DNA from: Bradyrhizobium pachyrhizi
GTDB taxonomy: Bacteria > Pseudomonadota > Alphaproteobacteria > Rhizobiales > Xanthobacteraceae
Assembly: GCF_001189245.1 (NCBI RefSeq)
Contig: NZ_LFIQ01000039.1
Span: 376,399 to 411,125, forward strand
Direction: 5' to 3'
DNA: 34,727 bases
Below, one piece after another: positions 26,099-34,727 of this stretch; the stretch's first letter is position 1, and each line of letters opens with the position of its first letter. Below the pieces are notes generated by a model. The model did not search any database. It was not told the origin of the DNA and saw nothing but the letters and a program-made list of their open reading frames with translations. Position numbers and translations under genes: made by a program.

Positions 26099-27900
26099 AA
26101 CCAGTTGTCTTTGCCGATACCATCGGCTGGCTGAACGGAGCGAAGGGGCGGCGGGGCGTTGTCATCGCCGGCGCGCATGGTCATGAGGATCTGTGCAGTC
26201 GCCGATTCCTGAAGCTGTTGTCCGACAAGGCGGCCGCGGCGGGCCTTCCTGTCCTGCTGTTTGACTATCCCGGCTGCGGCAACGCCGCCGGCGACCATTC
26301 GGCGCCGGGCCGGGTGATGGCCTGGACCGCAAGCATCGGCGCGGCGATCGACCGGTTGAAGCGGGATTGCGGCGTGGAGGATGTCGTCCTCGCCGGCTTC
26401 CGTCTCGGCGCGCTGCTGGCCCCGCTCGCTGCGGCGGGGCGGGACGACGTGGCAGGCCTCGCGCTGCTCGCGCCACCGAGTTCCGGCAAGACCTATGTGC
26501 GCGAAATCACCGCGATGTCGCGCGTGATCGATGGGTCGCTCGCGAAGAGCGCCGCAAGCGACGCGACGTTCGCCGAGGGACGCGAGGCCGTCGGCTTCCG
26601 GCTTTCGCATGAGACGCTCGCCGATCTGTCGAGGCTGGATTGGCGGCGGGCCGTCGCGGCCCTTCCGCCCCTGCCGATGCTTTTGATCGCGAACGGAAAG
26701 CCGTTGGCAGGCTCTGACATCCGCGACGGTCAAACTTCTTTCGAAGGCGCGACAATCGCGGAGTTCAAGGACTATCACCTGCTCATGTGCGACCCGACCG
26801 CGAACCGGATCCCGGCCGACGTTGTCGATTGCTGGGCGGATTGGTTGTCCGACCGGGCCGTCGCCGGCGTAGCTCAGGGCGTCGTATCCTTGACCGGCCG
26901 CGAGCTATTGGAGGGATCGCACTACACGGAGGAACCGGTTGTGATCAGGCAGGCGCCATTGATCTGTGGCGTGCTGACCCGGCCACGTGACAGCCATGCT
27001 GCGGCCGATCCGGTCATCTTCCTCAACTCCGGCGGCGTGCCGCATGTCGGTTGGGCGCGCGGCACGGTCGAGGCGGCGCGCGAGCTTGCCGCCGCCGGCG
27101 TGGCGTCGCTACGCATTGACCTGCCGGGCCTCGGCCTGAGCGACGATCCCGGGAGCAATCGTCTGTTCCTCTACGATTCCCGCACCCGCTTCGACGTCGG
27201 CGCGGCGATTGACTGGATGCAGCGGGCGGGCTTTGCCAAAGTCGAGCTTGTGGGCACATGCTCGGGCGCCTTCCAGGCTCTTCACACGGCGCGCGCGGAC
27301 CGCCGCGTCCGCGCCCTGACCATGATCAACCCGCTCTGCTTTGCCTGGAACAGTTCCTACGCGCTGGAGCTTACGGCCTGGAAAGCATACGAAGCCTCCA
27401 AGGCGAATCGCGGAAGCCAGCAGCAGATCGGTGCGGCGGAGGGGTCTGCGATGACGACCAAGTCCGCCTGGAAGCTGCCAGTGTCAGGTAGCGCCAGGCG
27501 GCTGGTGCGGCGCGGATTGGAAGCCGTCAAGTCGACGCTGTCGGCGATGCATCCGTCCGCATTGCTTGGTCGTAACCGTGTCGAGCGCTGGATGCGCGAG
27601 CTTTGCAGCCGCGGCGTGCGCGTCCTCATGGTCACCTCGGACGGCGATCTCAGCCTGCAGGAGATCGCACGGCATTTTGGTCAGGACGGCAAACGGCTCA
27701 CAAGCATCCCTGGAGTGACGCGGTTGACGCTGCCGAACGCCGACCATTCGCTGACGCCTCGTCATGCGCGGCGCGCTGTCGTCGCGCGCCTGATCGACCA
27801 CCGCGGCGGCGGCAGGCGCGGAGGATCGAGCCGTCCCGATGCTGTGCGGGTCACGGCGCAGCATGCCGAGGTGAAGCCTAAATCGATGGCGCTGTCATGA
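26095..27900 (+). CDS. Double alpha/beta-hydrolase protein with Arg and Cys elbows
   Basis: The 601-residue protein holds two alpha/beta-hydrolase domains in tandem (about residues 15-255 and 280-575). In the first, the nucleophile elbow reads GFRLG, with Arg103 in place of Ser, resembling exosortase-associated hydrolases. In the second it reads GTCSG with Cys389, followed by a candidate catalytic His in [10 protein letters not shown]; Cys nucleophiles occur in dienelactone-hydrolase-like enzymes and thioester-handling acyltransferases. It may release or transfer the acyl product of the operon. It overlaps the GH2 gene by 4 nt and is the last gene. The basic C-terminal tail (about 35 residues) looks disordered. 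Confidence 0.82.
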   Translation: MKPVVFADTIGWLNGAKGRRGVVIAGAHGHEDLCSRRFLKLLSDKAAAAGLPVLLFDYPGCGNAAGDHSAPGRVMAWTASIGAAIDRLKRDCGVEDVVLAGFRLGALLAPLAAAGRDDVAGLALLAPPSSGKTYVREITAMSRVIDGSLAKSAASDATFAEGREAVGFRLSHETLADLSRLDWRRAVAALPPLPMLLIANGKPLAGSDIRDGQTSFEGATIAEFKDYHLLMCDPTANRIPADVVDCWADWLSDRAVAGVAQGVVSLTGRELLEGSHYTEEPVVIRQAPLICGVLTRPRDSHAAADPVIFLNSGGVPHVGWARGTVEAARELAAAGVASLRIDLPGLGLSDDPGSNRLFLYDSRTRFDVGAAIDWMQRAGFAKVELVGTCSGAFQALHTARADRRVRALTMINPLCFAWNSSYALELTAWKAYEASKANRGSQQQIGAAEGSAMTTKSAWKLPVSGSARRLVRRGLEAVKSTLSAMHPSALLGRNRVERWMRELCSRGVRVLMVTSDGDLSLQEIARHFGQDGKRLTSIPGVTRLTLPNADHSLTPRHARRAVVARLIDHRGGGRRGGSSRPDAVRVTAQHAEVKPKSMALS

Positions 27901-27928
27901 AACGGTTTGGCCGCTCCAGCGACGAAGA

Positions 27929-28555
27929 TCAGCGCGGCGCCGGATCATGCTTTTCGGCGGCGTCGCGTTCGGCGAAGACCTTGTCGATCAATCCCCATTC
28001 GAGCGCCTGCTGCGCGGACATGAAGTGATCGCGATCCAGGGTCCGTTCCACGTCGGCTTCGGTGCGCCCGCAGTGCTGCGCATAGAGCCGGATGATGCGC
28101 CGCTTGGTCTCCTGCATCTCGGTGGCATGGATCAGGATGTCCGACGCCTGACCCTGGAAGCCGCCGAGCGGCTGATGCACGTGGAGGCTCGCATTCGGCA
28201 GCGCGGCGCGGTGACCGGGCTCGCCGGCCATCAAAAGGAACGACCCCATCGAGCGCGCCGTGCCCATGCACAGCGTGTGCACCGGTGCCTTGATGAACTG
28301 CATGGTGTCGTACATCGCAAGCCCGCTGGTGATCACGCCGCCATAGGAGTTGATGTAGAGGTTGATCGGCTTGTGCGGATTCTCCGCCTCGAGGAACAGC
28401 AGCTGGGCGCAGACCAGTCCGGACATCGCATCATTGACCTCGCCGTTCAGGAAGATGATGCGCTCGCGCAGGAGCCTGGAATAGATGTCGAAGGAACGTT
28501 CGCCGCGGCTCGACTGTTCGACGACCATAGGGACGAGTTGCATCATGTCGCGCAT
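27929..28555 (-). CDS. clpP: ATP-dependent Clp protease proteolytic subunit, divergent paralogue
   Basis: The 208-residue ClpP has the full triad: Ser102 in [11 protein letters not shown], His127 in HVHQPLGG and Asp176 in DRDHFMS. The rest ([22 protein letters not shown]) is typical. The elbow has Arg where most ClpP1 have Ala (GQAASMG), and no clpX or tig gene is next to it, so it is probably an accessory copy and not the housekeeping clpP. It would form a tetradecamer fed by an AAA+ unfoldase. It is convergent with the accessory operon (28-nt gap) and may have come with it or be part of the older backbone; this cannot be decided here. Confidence 0.92.
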   Translation of the reverse strand: MRDMMQLVPMVVEQSSRGERSFDIYSRLLRERIIFLNGEVNDAMSGLVCAQLLFLEAENPHKPINLYINSYGGVITSGLAMYDTMQFIKAPVHTLCMGTARSMGSFLLMAGEPGHRAALPNASLHVHQPLGGFQGQASDILIHATEMQETKRRIIRLYAQHCGRTEADVERTLDRDHFMSAQQALEWGLIDKVFAERDAAEKHDPAPR

Positions 28556-28610
28556 CGGCGACCTCCATTGCTGCAGGTGATGAAGTTTCAGCGGGTGACG
28601 AGGTTTGTGA

Positions 28611-28967
28611 TCAGGCCGCGCGCATCAGGCAGCGGTTGTTGCTGTTGGCCGGTTGCGGCTGCTTTCCCCTGATGTCGCAGGCTTGCTGGATGATGCGAAA
28701 GCGGGTGCCGCCGGCCTCGTTCGGCTCGATCCGGAAGGTGACATGGCTTTCGCGAAACGGCGGCTCGGACTCGCGCAGCCGGAAGCGCACCTCTTCGCCA
28801 GCGATCGATGAGAGGGGTTCAGCGTCCGCGAGATCGCAATCCGGGAGCCAGCGTTCGCGCAGGGCCGGAATGGTCACCGCGCGCCACACTTTTTCAGGCG
28901 GTGCATCGAGCTCGTATTCGAGCACCAGGTCGGCGTCGGCATGATCAGGCTCAACTGCGTCGCTCAT
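28611..28967 (-). CDS. SRPBCC (AHSA1-like) domain protein
   Basis: The 118-residue protein has the START/SRPBCC small-ligand fold: [20 protein letters not shown] at the N-terminus, RERWLPDC, and the strand pair [21 protein letters not shown]. The subfamily is usually encoded together with an ArsR-type repressor, as here: its ATG overlaps the ArsR stop codon (ATGA, 28964-28967). Ligand and role are unknown. The C-terminus ends in a short Asn/Gln/Pro-rich tail with Cys. The start at 28967 is chosen from this overlap; a longer open frame upstream is antisense to nothing but covers the ArsR gene. Confidence 0.82.
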   Translation of the reverse strand: MSDAVEPDHADADLVLEYELDAPPEKVWRAVTIPALRERWLPDCDLADAEPLSSIAGEEVRFRLRESEPPFRESHVTFRIEPNEAGGTRFRIIQQACDIRGKQPQPANSNNRCLMRAA

Positions 28968-29278
28968 TGATCCATGTCCTTCAGCAGATCGGAGAGCGCT
29001 TCGATGCGCTTCGGCCAATAGGCGCGGTAGCGGGCGAGCCAGGTCCCGATGCTGGCGATGCCGTCCGGGTCGACCTCATAATTCACGAAGCGGCCCTGCC
29101 GCTGCTCGCGCACCAGCCCTGCCGCGCGCAGCACCGCCAGATGCTGCGACATCGCCGGCTGGCTGATCTCTAGTCCGTCGCGCAAGGCGCTGGCGTTCAG
29201 GCTGCCGCCGGCCAGCTTCTCAAAGACCTTGCGGCGGGTCGGATCGGCCAGAGCCTTGAAGATATCGGTGTCGACCAT
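28964..29278 (-). CDS. ArsR-family transcriptional repressor
   Basis: The 104-residue winged-helix protein reads MVDTDIFKALADPTRRKVFEKL, then the recognition helix SQPAMSQHLAVLRAAGLV and the wing REQRQGRFVNYEVDPDG. The cysteine metal-binding box (CVC) of arsenic or cadmium sensors is absent, so it likely senses a non-metal cue or the product linked to the SRPBCC partner. The start codon abuts a perfect palindrome (29281-29308), which is very probably its own operator. No ribosome site fits between palindrome and ATG, so the mRNA may be leaderless. Autoregulation of the two-gene operon is inferred. Confidence 0.88.
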   Translation of the reverse strand: MVDTDIFKALADPTRRKVFEKLAGGSLNASALRDGLEISQPAMSQHLAVLRAAGLVREQRQGRFVNYEVDPDGIASIGTWLARYRAYWPKRIEALSDLLKDMDQ

Positions 29279-29280
29279 GA

Positions 29281-29308
29281 CGACACATAAGCATACACTT
29301 ATGTGTCG
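29281..29308. promoter_or_regulatory. Perfect inverted-repeat operator for the ArsR-type repressor
   Basis: Arms cgacacataag (29281-29291) and cttatgtgtcg (29298-29308) are exact 11-bp inverted copies with a 6-nt spacer. It is A/T-rich compared with its surroundings and ends 2 nt before the ArsR ATG. The size and placement fit an ArsR dimer site overlapping the promoter. Confidence 0.75.
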
Positions 29309-29356
29309 CGCAAGCCGGAACTGGCTCGACGTTCGGAACGGGGCGAGCCGGACGGC

Positions 29357-30676
29357 TTACTGCAGCGCCTCGCCGTGCTGGGAGATGTCGAGACCTTCGA
29401 GCTCCTGCTGCATCGAAACGCGCAGCGGGACGAAGGCGCTGACCAGCTTGAGCAGCACGAAGGTGACGCCGCCGCACCAGACAAAGGTAGCCGCGACGCC
29501 GTAGAGCTGGATCAGCAGCTGCCTCGGATTGCCCTCGAGCAGGCCGGACGTGCCGCCGATCGCCGAGGCCGCGAACACGCCGGCAAGCAGCGTGCCGGTC
29601 AGGCCGCCGATGCCGTGCACGCCGAACACGTCGAGCGAGTCGTCGTACTTGAAGCGATGCTTCAGCCAGGTGCAGGCCCAGAAGCAGACCAGGCCGGCAA
29701 TGATGCCGATGACGACGCCGTGCCACGGCGCGACGAAGCCGGATGCCGGGGTGATGGTGCCGAGCCCCGCGACCGCACCCGAGATCATGCCGAGCACCGA
29801 CGGCTTGCGGCGCGTCGCCCATTCGATCGCGCCCCAGGTCAGCGCACCGGCGCAGGCCGCAAGATGGGTGGCGGTGATCGCCATCACCGCGCGCGAATTG
29901 GCCGCGAGCGCCGAGCCGCCGTTGAAGCCGAACCAGCCGACCCAGAGCAGGCCGGTGCCGACCACCGCGAGCGACAGGTCGAACGGCGACAAATTGTCAT
30001 GGCCATAGCCGTGCCGGTTGCCCATCACCTTGGCCGCGACCAGGCCGCTGATGCCGGCGGAGAGATGTACCACGAGACCGCCGGCGAAATCCAGCACGCC
30101 CGCTGAAGCGAGGAAGCCGCCGCCCCACACCCAATGCGCCAGCGGCACATAGGCGAAGATGAACCAGCCGATCGAGAACAGCACATAGGCGGAAAACCGC
30201 ATGCGGTCGGCGACCGAGCCTGCGACCAGCGCCACCGTGATGATCGCGAACGTCATCTGGTACAGCATGAACAGCGCTTCGGGGATGGTCTTCGCCGCCG
30301 GATTGATGCTGTCCATGGTGATGCCGGCCAGGAACCAGCGATCGAGCGAGCCGAGCCAAGGACCGTCGCCGACGAAGCTCAGCGAATAGCCGAAGGTGAC
30401 CCAGAGGATCGAGACGAGCGCAACGGCGGTGAGGCTCTGCGCCATCGTCGCCAGCACGTTCTTCTTGCGCACCATGCCGGAGTAGAACAGCGCCAGTCCG
30501 GGGATCGTCATCATCAGCACCAGCGCGGTGGCGACGATCATCCAGGCGGTGTCGGCGGCGTTGACGCCGGCGCTGGATGCCGAGTCTTGCGCGAAGGCCG
30601 GCGTGGCTTGCGCGAACAGGATTGCAGCAGTGATCGGCGCAGCTGATATCGCTGCACGAAGAGCTCGTGCCCCCAT
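29357..30676 (-). CDS. amtB: Ammonium transporter AmtB, copy 2
   Basis: The 439-residue protein has a signal peptide ending near ATPAFAQDS and 11 membrane helices. Family marks are the IVATALVLMMTIPGLALFYSGM helix, FGFNGGSALAANSRAVM, and DDSLDVFGVHGIGGLTGTLLAG with the pore histidine. It lacks the Ala-rich insert of copy 1. Three ATGs in a row lie at 30682, 30679 and 30676; the GGGGA is directly against the first and 6 nt from the third, so I choose 30676. It is downstream of glnK2, forming a second operon, with a weak 6-bp inverted pair (29323-29349) after the stop. Confidence 0.95.
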   Translation of the reverse strand: MGARALRAAISAAPITAAILFAQATPAFAQDSASSAGVNAADTAWMIVATALVLMMTIPGLALFYSGMVRKKNVLATMAQSLTAVALVSILWVTFGYSLSFVGDGPWLGSLDRWFLAGITMDSINPAAKTIPEALFMLYQMTFAIITVALVAGSVADRMRFSAYVLFSIGWFIFAYVPLAHWVWGGGFLASAGVLDFAGGLVVHLSAGISGLVAAKVMGNRHGYGHDNLSPFDLSLAVVGTGLLWVGWFGFNGGSALAANSRAVMAITATHLAACAGALTWGAIEWATRRKPSVLGMISGAVAGLGTITPASGFVAPWHGVVIGIIAGLVCFWACTWLKHRFKYDDSLDVFGVHGIGGLTGTLLAGVFAASAIGGTSGLLEGNPRQLLIQLYGVAATFVWCGGVTFVLLKLVSAFVPLRVSMQQELEGLDISQHGEALQ

Positions 30677-30766
30677 CATCATTCCCCGGCGGTCGTGGTT
30701 TCTTGGTGTGCGGTTGTGGCGTGCGCCGGCGTCGTTGCCGGCGATGATCTCGATCGTTTTGTTTGG

Positions 30767-30815
30767 GCATGATCTCCGCGCAAACGCTTTCCGCGTTTGT
30801 CGCGAGGGATCATGC
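30767..30815. repeat. Palindromic repeat in the glnK2-amtB2 spacer
   Basis: Outer arms gcatgatc (30767-30774) and gatcatgc (30808-30815) and inner arms aaacgc and gcgttt form a nested hairpin. A diverged copy lies at 8426-8467. In the glnK2-amtB2 transcript it could lower amtB2 expression relative to glnK2. Confidence 0.75.
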
Positions 30816-30823
30816 TCCAGGGT

Positions 30824-31489
<666 letters not shown>

Positions 31490-32380
31490 ATGTCGAACCG
31501 AAACTGGTTTTATGCATCCGAAGGCCAGCAAAAGGGCCCCTTGCCTGAAACCCAGCTCCGCGACCTGATCACCCGGGGCATGGTGGGGGCCGACACCCTG
31601 GTGTGGACCGAGGGCATGGCCGGCTGGCAAAAGGCCGGGGAGATTCCGGGCCTCGTCCCGAGCGCCGGCGCGCCGCCGGCATTTCCGCAGGCCGGCGGAC
31701 CGCCGCCGGTGGTGGCGTCCGGAAGCTATAGCGGCGGCGCGCTGTCCGCCGACTTCCCGATCTGGGGCCTGTTCGGCCGCAGCCTCTTGATGTTCATCGG
31801 CCAGATTCTCGTCATCCCGGCGCCGTGGACCGCGACCGGCCTGTACCGCTTTGCGATCCCCTATATCCGCGTGCCGGGCCGCCCGCATTTCGCCTTCACC
31901 GGGCAGCCGCTCGACATCTGGTGGGTCTTCATCGTGCTCGGCCTTCTGACCTATGCCGGCGCGGCCAACAGCAACATCGTGACGCTGCTCTCGCTGCTGT
32001 TACAGGGCTTCCTGAGCTGGATGATCGTGCGCTGGATCATCGGCCATCTCAGCTCGAGCGGCCAGGATCTGCCGATCTCGTTCAGGGGCAGCCCGGTCGC
32101 CTATGTCGGCTGGTACGTGGCGATGGTGGTCTCGGCCATCACCATCATCGGCTGGGCCTGGGTGCTGACCGCCTGGATGCGCTGGATCTGCCGCAACATC
32201 GACGGCACGCGCCGCGAGGTCAGCTTCAATGGGTCCGGCATCGAGGTGCTGTGGCGAACCATCGTGTTCACGATCGCCTGCGGCTTCCTGATCCCGATTC
32301 CGTGGGTGCTGCGCTGGTACGGCAACTGGTTCGTCTCGCAATTCGCGCTGACCGAGCGCGGCGCCTACGCCGGCCAGTAA
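31490..32380 (+). CDS. GYF-domain (GYF_2) membrane protein with DUF898-like C-terminus
   Basis: The 296-residue protein opens with a GYF_2-type domain: NWFYASEGQQKGPLPETQLR and LVWTEGMAGWQKAGEIPGL (residues about 4-57). A Pro/Gly/Ala-rich linker (about 60-80) follows. The rest has several hydrophobic segments (FGRSLLMFIGQILVIPAPW, WWVFIVLGLLTYAG, YVGWYVAMVVSAITIIGWAW, TIVFTIACGFLIPIPWVL) resembling YjgN/DUF898 proteins. The GYF_2 domain probably binds a partner's proline-rich stretch in the cytosol. The role is unknown. The ATG at 31490 is chosen because the family N-terminus begins there and AAGGA precedes it. Confidence 0.8.
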   Translation: MSNRNWFYASEGQQKGPLPETQLRDLITRGMVGADTLVWTEGMAGWQKAGEIPGLVPSAGAPPAFPQAGGPPPVVASGSYSGGALSADFPIWGLFGRSLLMFIGQILVIPAPWTATGLYRFAIPYIRVPGRPHFAFTGQPLDIWWVFIVLGLLTYAGAANSNIVTLLSLLLQGFLSWMIVRWIIGHLSSSGQDLPISFRGSPVAYVGWYVAMVVSAITIIGWAWVLTAWMRWICRNIDGTRREVSFNGSGIEVLWRTIVFTIACGFLIPIPWVLRWYGNWFVSQFALTERGAYAGQ

Positions 32381-32423
32381 GCGCGATCGCATCGTGCCGA
32401 CCGGCTCTGTTCGAGCGTGAGCT

Positions 32424-33287
32424 CTACGCCTTTCGCTCGCGCACCGAACCTTCTTGCGCGACGGATGCTACCAGCGTGCCGTCGGGCTTGAAGATCAGGC
32501 CGCGTGTCAGGCCGCGGCCGGACTGCGCGCTCGGCGAATCCTGGGCGTAGAGCAGCCATTCGTCGGCGCGGAACGGGCGGTGAAACCACATCGCGTGATC
32601 GAGGCTCGCCGGCATCATGCGCTTGTCGAACAGCGTGCGGCCGTAGCGCGCCATCACGGCATCGAGCAGCGAGAAATCCGACGCATAGGCGAGCGCGCAC
32701 AGATGCAGCGCGGGATCGTCGGGCAGCTTGGCTGCGGTGCGGATCCAGACATGAATGCGGCCGTCGTCGATCTTCTGGCCGAAATAACGGCCGAGCTCGA
32801 CCGGGCGCAGCTCGATCGGCCGGTCGCTCTCGTAATAGCGGCGGATGAACTCCGGCATCTCCTTGAACATCGGCTGCTTCGACACTTCCTCCGCGGTCAG
32901 CTTCTCCGGCGGCGGCACGTCGGGCATCTTCTCCTGATGATTGAAGTTGCTCTCCTCCTCGGCATGGAACGACACCATGATGGAGAAGATCGCGTTGCCG
33001 TGCTGGATCGCGGTGACGCGGCGGGTGGTGTAGCTCTTGCCGTCGCGCAGCCGCTCGACCTGGTAGATGATCGGGATTTGCGGATCGCCGGGCAGGATGA
33101 AGTAGCAATGGATCGAATGCGGCAGGCGGCCCTCGACGGTGCGGCAGGCCGCCACCATCGCTTGGCCGATCACCTGGCCGCCGAACACGCGCTGCCAGCT
33201 CGTCTTCGGGCTGTTGCCGCGGAACAAATTCACCTCGAGCTGCTCGAGATCGAGGATGGACAGCAGGTCGATCAGGCTCTTGGACAT
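32424..33287 (-). CDS. tesB: Acyl-CoA thioesterase II
   Basis: The 287-residue protein is a double-hotdog TesB. Family marks are VFGGQVIGQAMVAACRTV, HSIHCYFILPGDPQIPIIYQVERLRDG, LAYASDFSLLDAV with the catalytic Asp, DHAMWFHRPFRADEWLLY and the terminal VASVAQEG with the Gln of the catalytic network. It hydrolyses medium and long acyl-CoAs to free acids, with a role in fatty-acid turnover. It is divergent from the UbiH-family gene. Confidence 0.95.
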   Translation of the reverse strand: MSKSLIDLLSILDLEQLEVNLFRGNSPKTSWQRVFGGQVIGQAMVAACRTVEGRLPHSIHCYFILPGDPQIPIIYQVERLRDGKSYTTRRVTAIQHGNAIFSIMVSFHAEEESNFNHQEKMPDVPPPEKLTAEEVSKQPMFKEMPEFIRRYYESDRPIELRPVELGRYFGQKIDDGRIHVWIRTAAKLPDDPALHLCALAYASDFSLLDAVMARYGRTLFDKRMMPASLDHAMWFHRPFRADEWLLYAQDSPSAQSGRGLTRGLIFKPDGTLVASVAQEGSVRERKA

Positions 33288-33404
33288 GGATAGGCCCCGG
33301 AATGACGATTGGGGCTGTTAGCCGCCCTTGTTTCTAAACTCTGTTTCGCCCAGCTAATATCAGGTAGCAAGTCTCCTTTGATGGCGTAATCGAGTAAGGA
33401 TCGC

Positions 33405-34625
33405 ATGCCGGCACAGCGAAGTATTGTCATCTGCGGGGGTGCATTTGCAGGGTTGGCGCTGGCCGTGGCGCTGCGCCAGGGGCTTGGGCCCGACATCCCG
33501 GTCATCGTGGCCGATCCGGCGCTGAGCCAGCGCCCGAGCCGCGATCCGCGCGCGACCGCGATCGTGGCGGCCTGCCGGCGGCTGTTCGAGACCCTCGGCG
33601 TCTGGGGCCAGGTGGCGCCGACGGCGCAGCCGATCACGGATATGGTCGTGACCGACTCCAAGCTGGAGGACGCGACGCGCCCGGTGTTCCTGACCTTCGC
33701 CGGCAATGTCGCGCCCGGCGAGCCGTTCGCCCATATGGTCGAGAACCGCTATTTGATCGATGCGCTCGCGAGCCGTGCCGAAGCCGAGGGCGTCGAACTG
33801 CGCGCCGCCGCGGTGTCGAGCTTCGCGTCGCGGCCCGACGGCGTCAGCGTTACGCTGGCCGGCGGCACCGTGATCGATGCGAGCCTGCTGGTTGCCGCCG
33901 ACGGCGCCCGCTCGAAGCTGCGCGAGCGCGCCGGGATTGCGACCCATGGCTGGGACTACGACCAGTCCGGCATCGTGGTCACGGTCGGGCACGAGCGTGA
34001 ACATCAGGGCCGCGCCGAGGAGCATTTCCTGCCCGCGGGGCCGTTCGCGATCCTGCCGCTGACCGGCAATCGCTCGTCGCTGGTGTGGACCGAGACGCGC
34101 AACGATGCCGCGCGCATCGTCGCCTTGAACGAAGAGCAATTCCAAGCCGAGCTCGAGCAGCGCTTCGGCCTGCATCTCGGCGAGATCAAGCCGCTCGACA
34201 GGCCGCGCGCCTTCCCGCTCGGCTATTTCGTCGCGCGCTCGTTCATCGCCGAACGGCTGGCGCTGATCGGCGATGCCGCGCATGTGATCCATCCGATCGC
34301 GGGGCAGGGGCTCAATATGGGCCTGAAGGACGTCGCTGCGCTCGCCGAGGTCGTGGTCGATGCGGCGCGGCTCGGCATGGACCTCGGCCAGGCCGACGTG
34401 CTCGAGCGCTACCAGCGCTGGCGGCGCTTCGACACGATGGCGATGGGCGTCGCCACCAACTCGCTGAACTTCCTGTTCTCCAACGAATCGACGCTGCTGC
34501 GCACCGTGCGCGACATTGGCCTCGGTCTCGTCGATCGCGCGCCGCCGTTGAAGGAGATGTTCATCCGCCAGGCGGCGGGACTGTCAGGCGAGGTGCCGCG
34601 GCTGCTGAAGGGCGAGGCGCTTTAG
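33405..34625 (+). CDS. UbiH/UbiF/COQ6-family FAD-dependent monooxygenase
   Basis: The 406-residue flavoprotein has the N-terminal dinucleotide fold SIVICGGAFAGLALAVALRQ, the mid-protein DG motif LLVAADGARSKLRERAG, and the FAD ribityl motif GDAAHVIHPIAGQGLNMGLKD (about residue 290-310). Members hydroxylate the ring of ubiquinone precursors; which position (C1, C5 or C6) cannot be told, since alphaproteobacterial enzymes vary. The start ATG at 33405 follows AAGGA. The gene ends before a palindromic repeat at the right edge. Confidence 0.9.
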   Translation: MPAQRSIVICGGAFAGLALAVALRQGLGPDIPVIVADPALSQRPSRDPRATAIVAACRRLFETLGVWGQVAPTAQPITDMVVTDSKLEDATRPVFLTFAGNVAPGEPFAHMVENRYLIDALASRAEAEGVELRAAAVSSFASRPDGVSVTLAGGTVIDASLLVAADGARSKLRERAGIATHGWDYDQSGIVVTVGHEREHQGRAEEHFLPAGPFAILPLTGNRSSLVWTETRNDAARIVALNEEQFQAELEQRFGLHLGEIKPLDRPRAFPLGYFVARSFIAERLALIGDAAHVIHPIAGQGLNMGLKDVAALAEVVVDAARLGMDLGQADVLERYQRWRRFDTMAMGVATNSLNFLFSNESTLLRTVRDIGLGLVDRAPPLKEMFIRQAAGLSGEVPRLLKGEAL

Positions 34626-34641
34626 GACTTGCGTAGGTCCC

Positions 34642-34727
34642 GTAGCCCGGATGAAGCGAAGCGAAATCCGGAGCAGACTATCGGCGGTGAGACTTTTCCG
34701 GATTGCGCTGCGCTTCATCCGGGCTAC
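34642..34727. repeat. Palindromic repeat gtagcccggatgaagcg at right edge
   Basis: The ends gtagcccggatgaagcg and cgcttcatccgggctac are exact inverted copies, with inner arms aatccgg and ccggatt. The right arm ends exactly at the window edge. It is another family of dispersed palindromes and follows the UbiH-family stop, perhaps acting as its terminator. Confidence 0.8.

Noticed and set aside
28964..28967. CxC metal-binding box in the ArsR-type protein, which would make it an arsenic sensor
   Set aside because: The protein has no cysteines in its visible sequence and no ars genes are nearby.

Overview
The window is a GC-rich alphaproteobacterial chromosome segment, almost certainly from Bradyrhizobium or a close relative. 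The evidence is the gene order parB-holA-lptE-leuS, a CenR-type regulator, dapC-like/ftsK/lolA in a row, two glnK-amtB pairs near tesB and ubiH, and many palindromic intergenic repeats of the kind that litter Bradyrhizobium genomes. No rRNA, tRNA, IS element or CRISPR array was recognised.

Layout. 1-4.7 kb: the 3' end of parB faces a leftward holA <- lptE <- leuS group. 4.9-12.4 kb: a membrane diguanylate cyclase divergent from a YggS-type PLP protein, a hydratase of the FAH family, an L,D-transpeptidase-like protein, a CenR-like response regulator followed by a stand-alone cyclic-nucleotide-binding protein, xthA and lolA. 12.5-17.5 kb: ftsK and a DapC-type aminotransferase (leftward), a Nudix hydrolase and a GFA-family protein. 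17.5-19.7 kb: glnK-amtB operon 1, with a sigma-54-like promoter, a leader hairpin and a terminator. 20.1-27.9 kb: an accessory rightward six-gene operon. 27.9-31.2 kb: a divergent clpP paralogue, an ArsR-SRPBCC pair with a perfect palindromic operator, and glnK-amtB operon 2. 31.5-34.6 kb: a GYF-domain membrane protein, tesB and a UbiH-family monooxygenase.

The most interesting region is the operon at 20166-27900. It encodes a small acyl carrier protein, an acyl-CoA-dehydrogenase-like flavoprotein, a stand-alone class-II aminoacyl-tRNA-synthetase homologue of the amino acid:[carrier protein] ligase type, a DUF1839 protein with a BtrH-like Cys/Asp/His motif pattern, a cytosolic GH2 (beta-mannosidase-like) protein, and a double alpha/beta-hydrolase whose second domain has a Cys nucleophile. 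Genes are 1-26 nt apart or overlap. The ligase-carrier chemistry is known from Bradyrhizobium homologues; the rest of the pathway is, to my knowledge, uncharacterised. My inference is that an amino acid is loaded on the carrier, possibly oxidised, and then moved by the DUF1839 protein to an acceptor, perhaps a sugar-containing one processed by the GH2 and hydrolase proteins.

The core genes serve chromosome segregation and replication (parB, holA, ftsK), envelope assembly (lptE, lolA, ldt-like, cenR), translation (leuS), nitrogen control (two GlnK/AmtB pairs) and quinone or lipid metabolism (ubiH family, tesB). Coordinates of start codons were checked by hand where alternatives existed; domain calls come from reading the proteins, not from searches.
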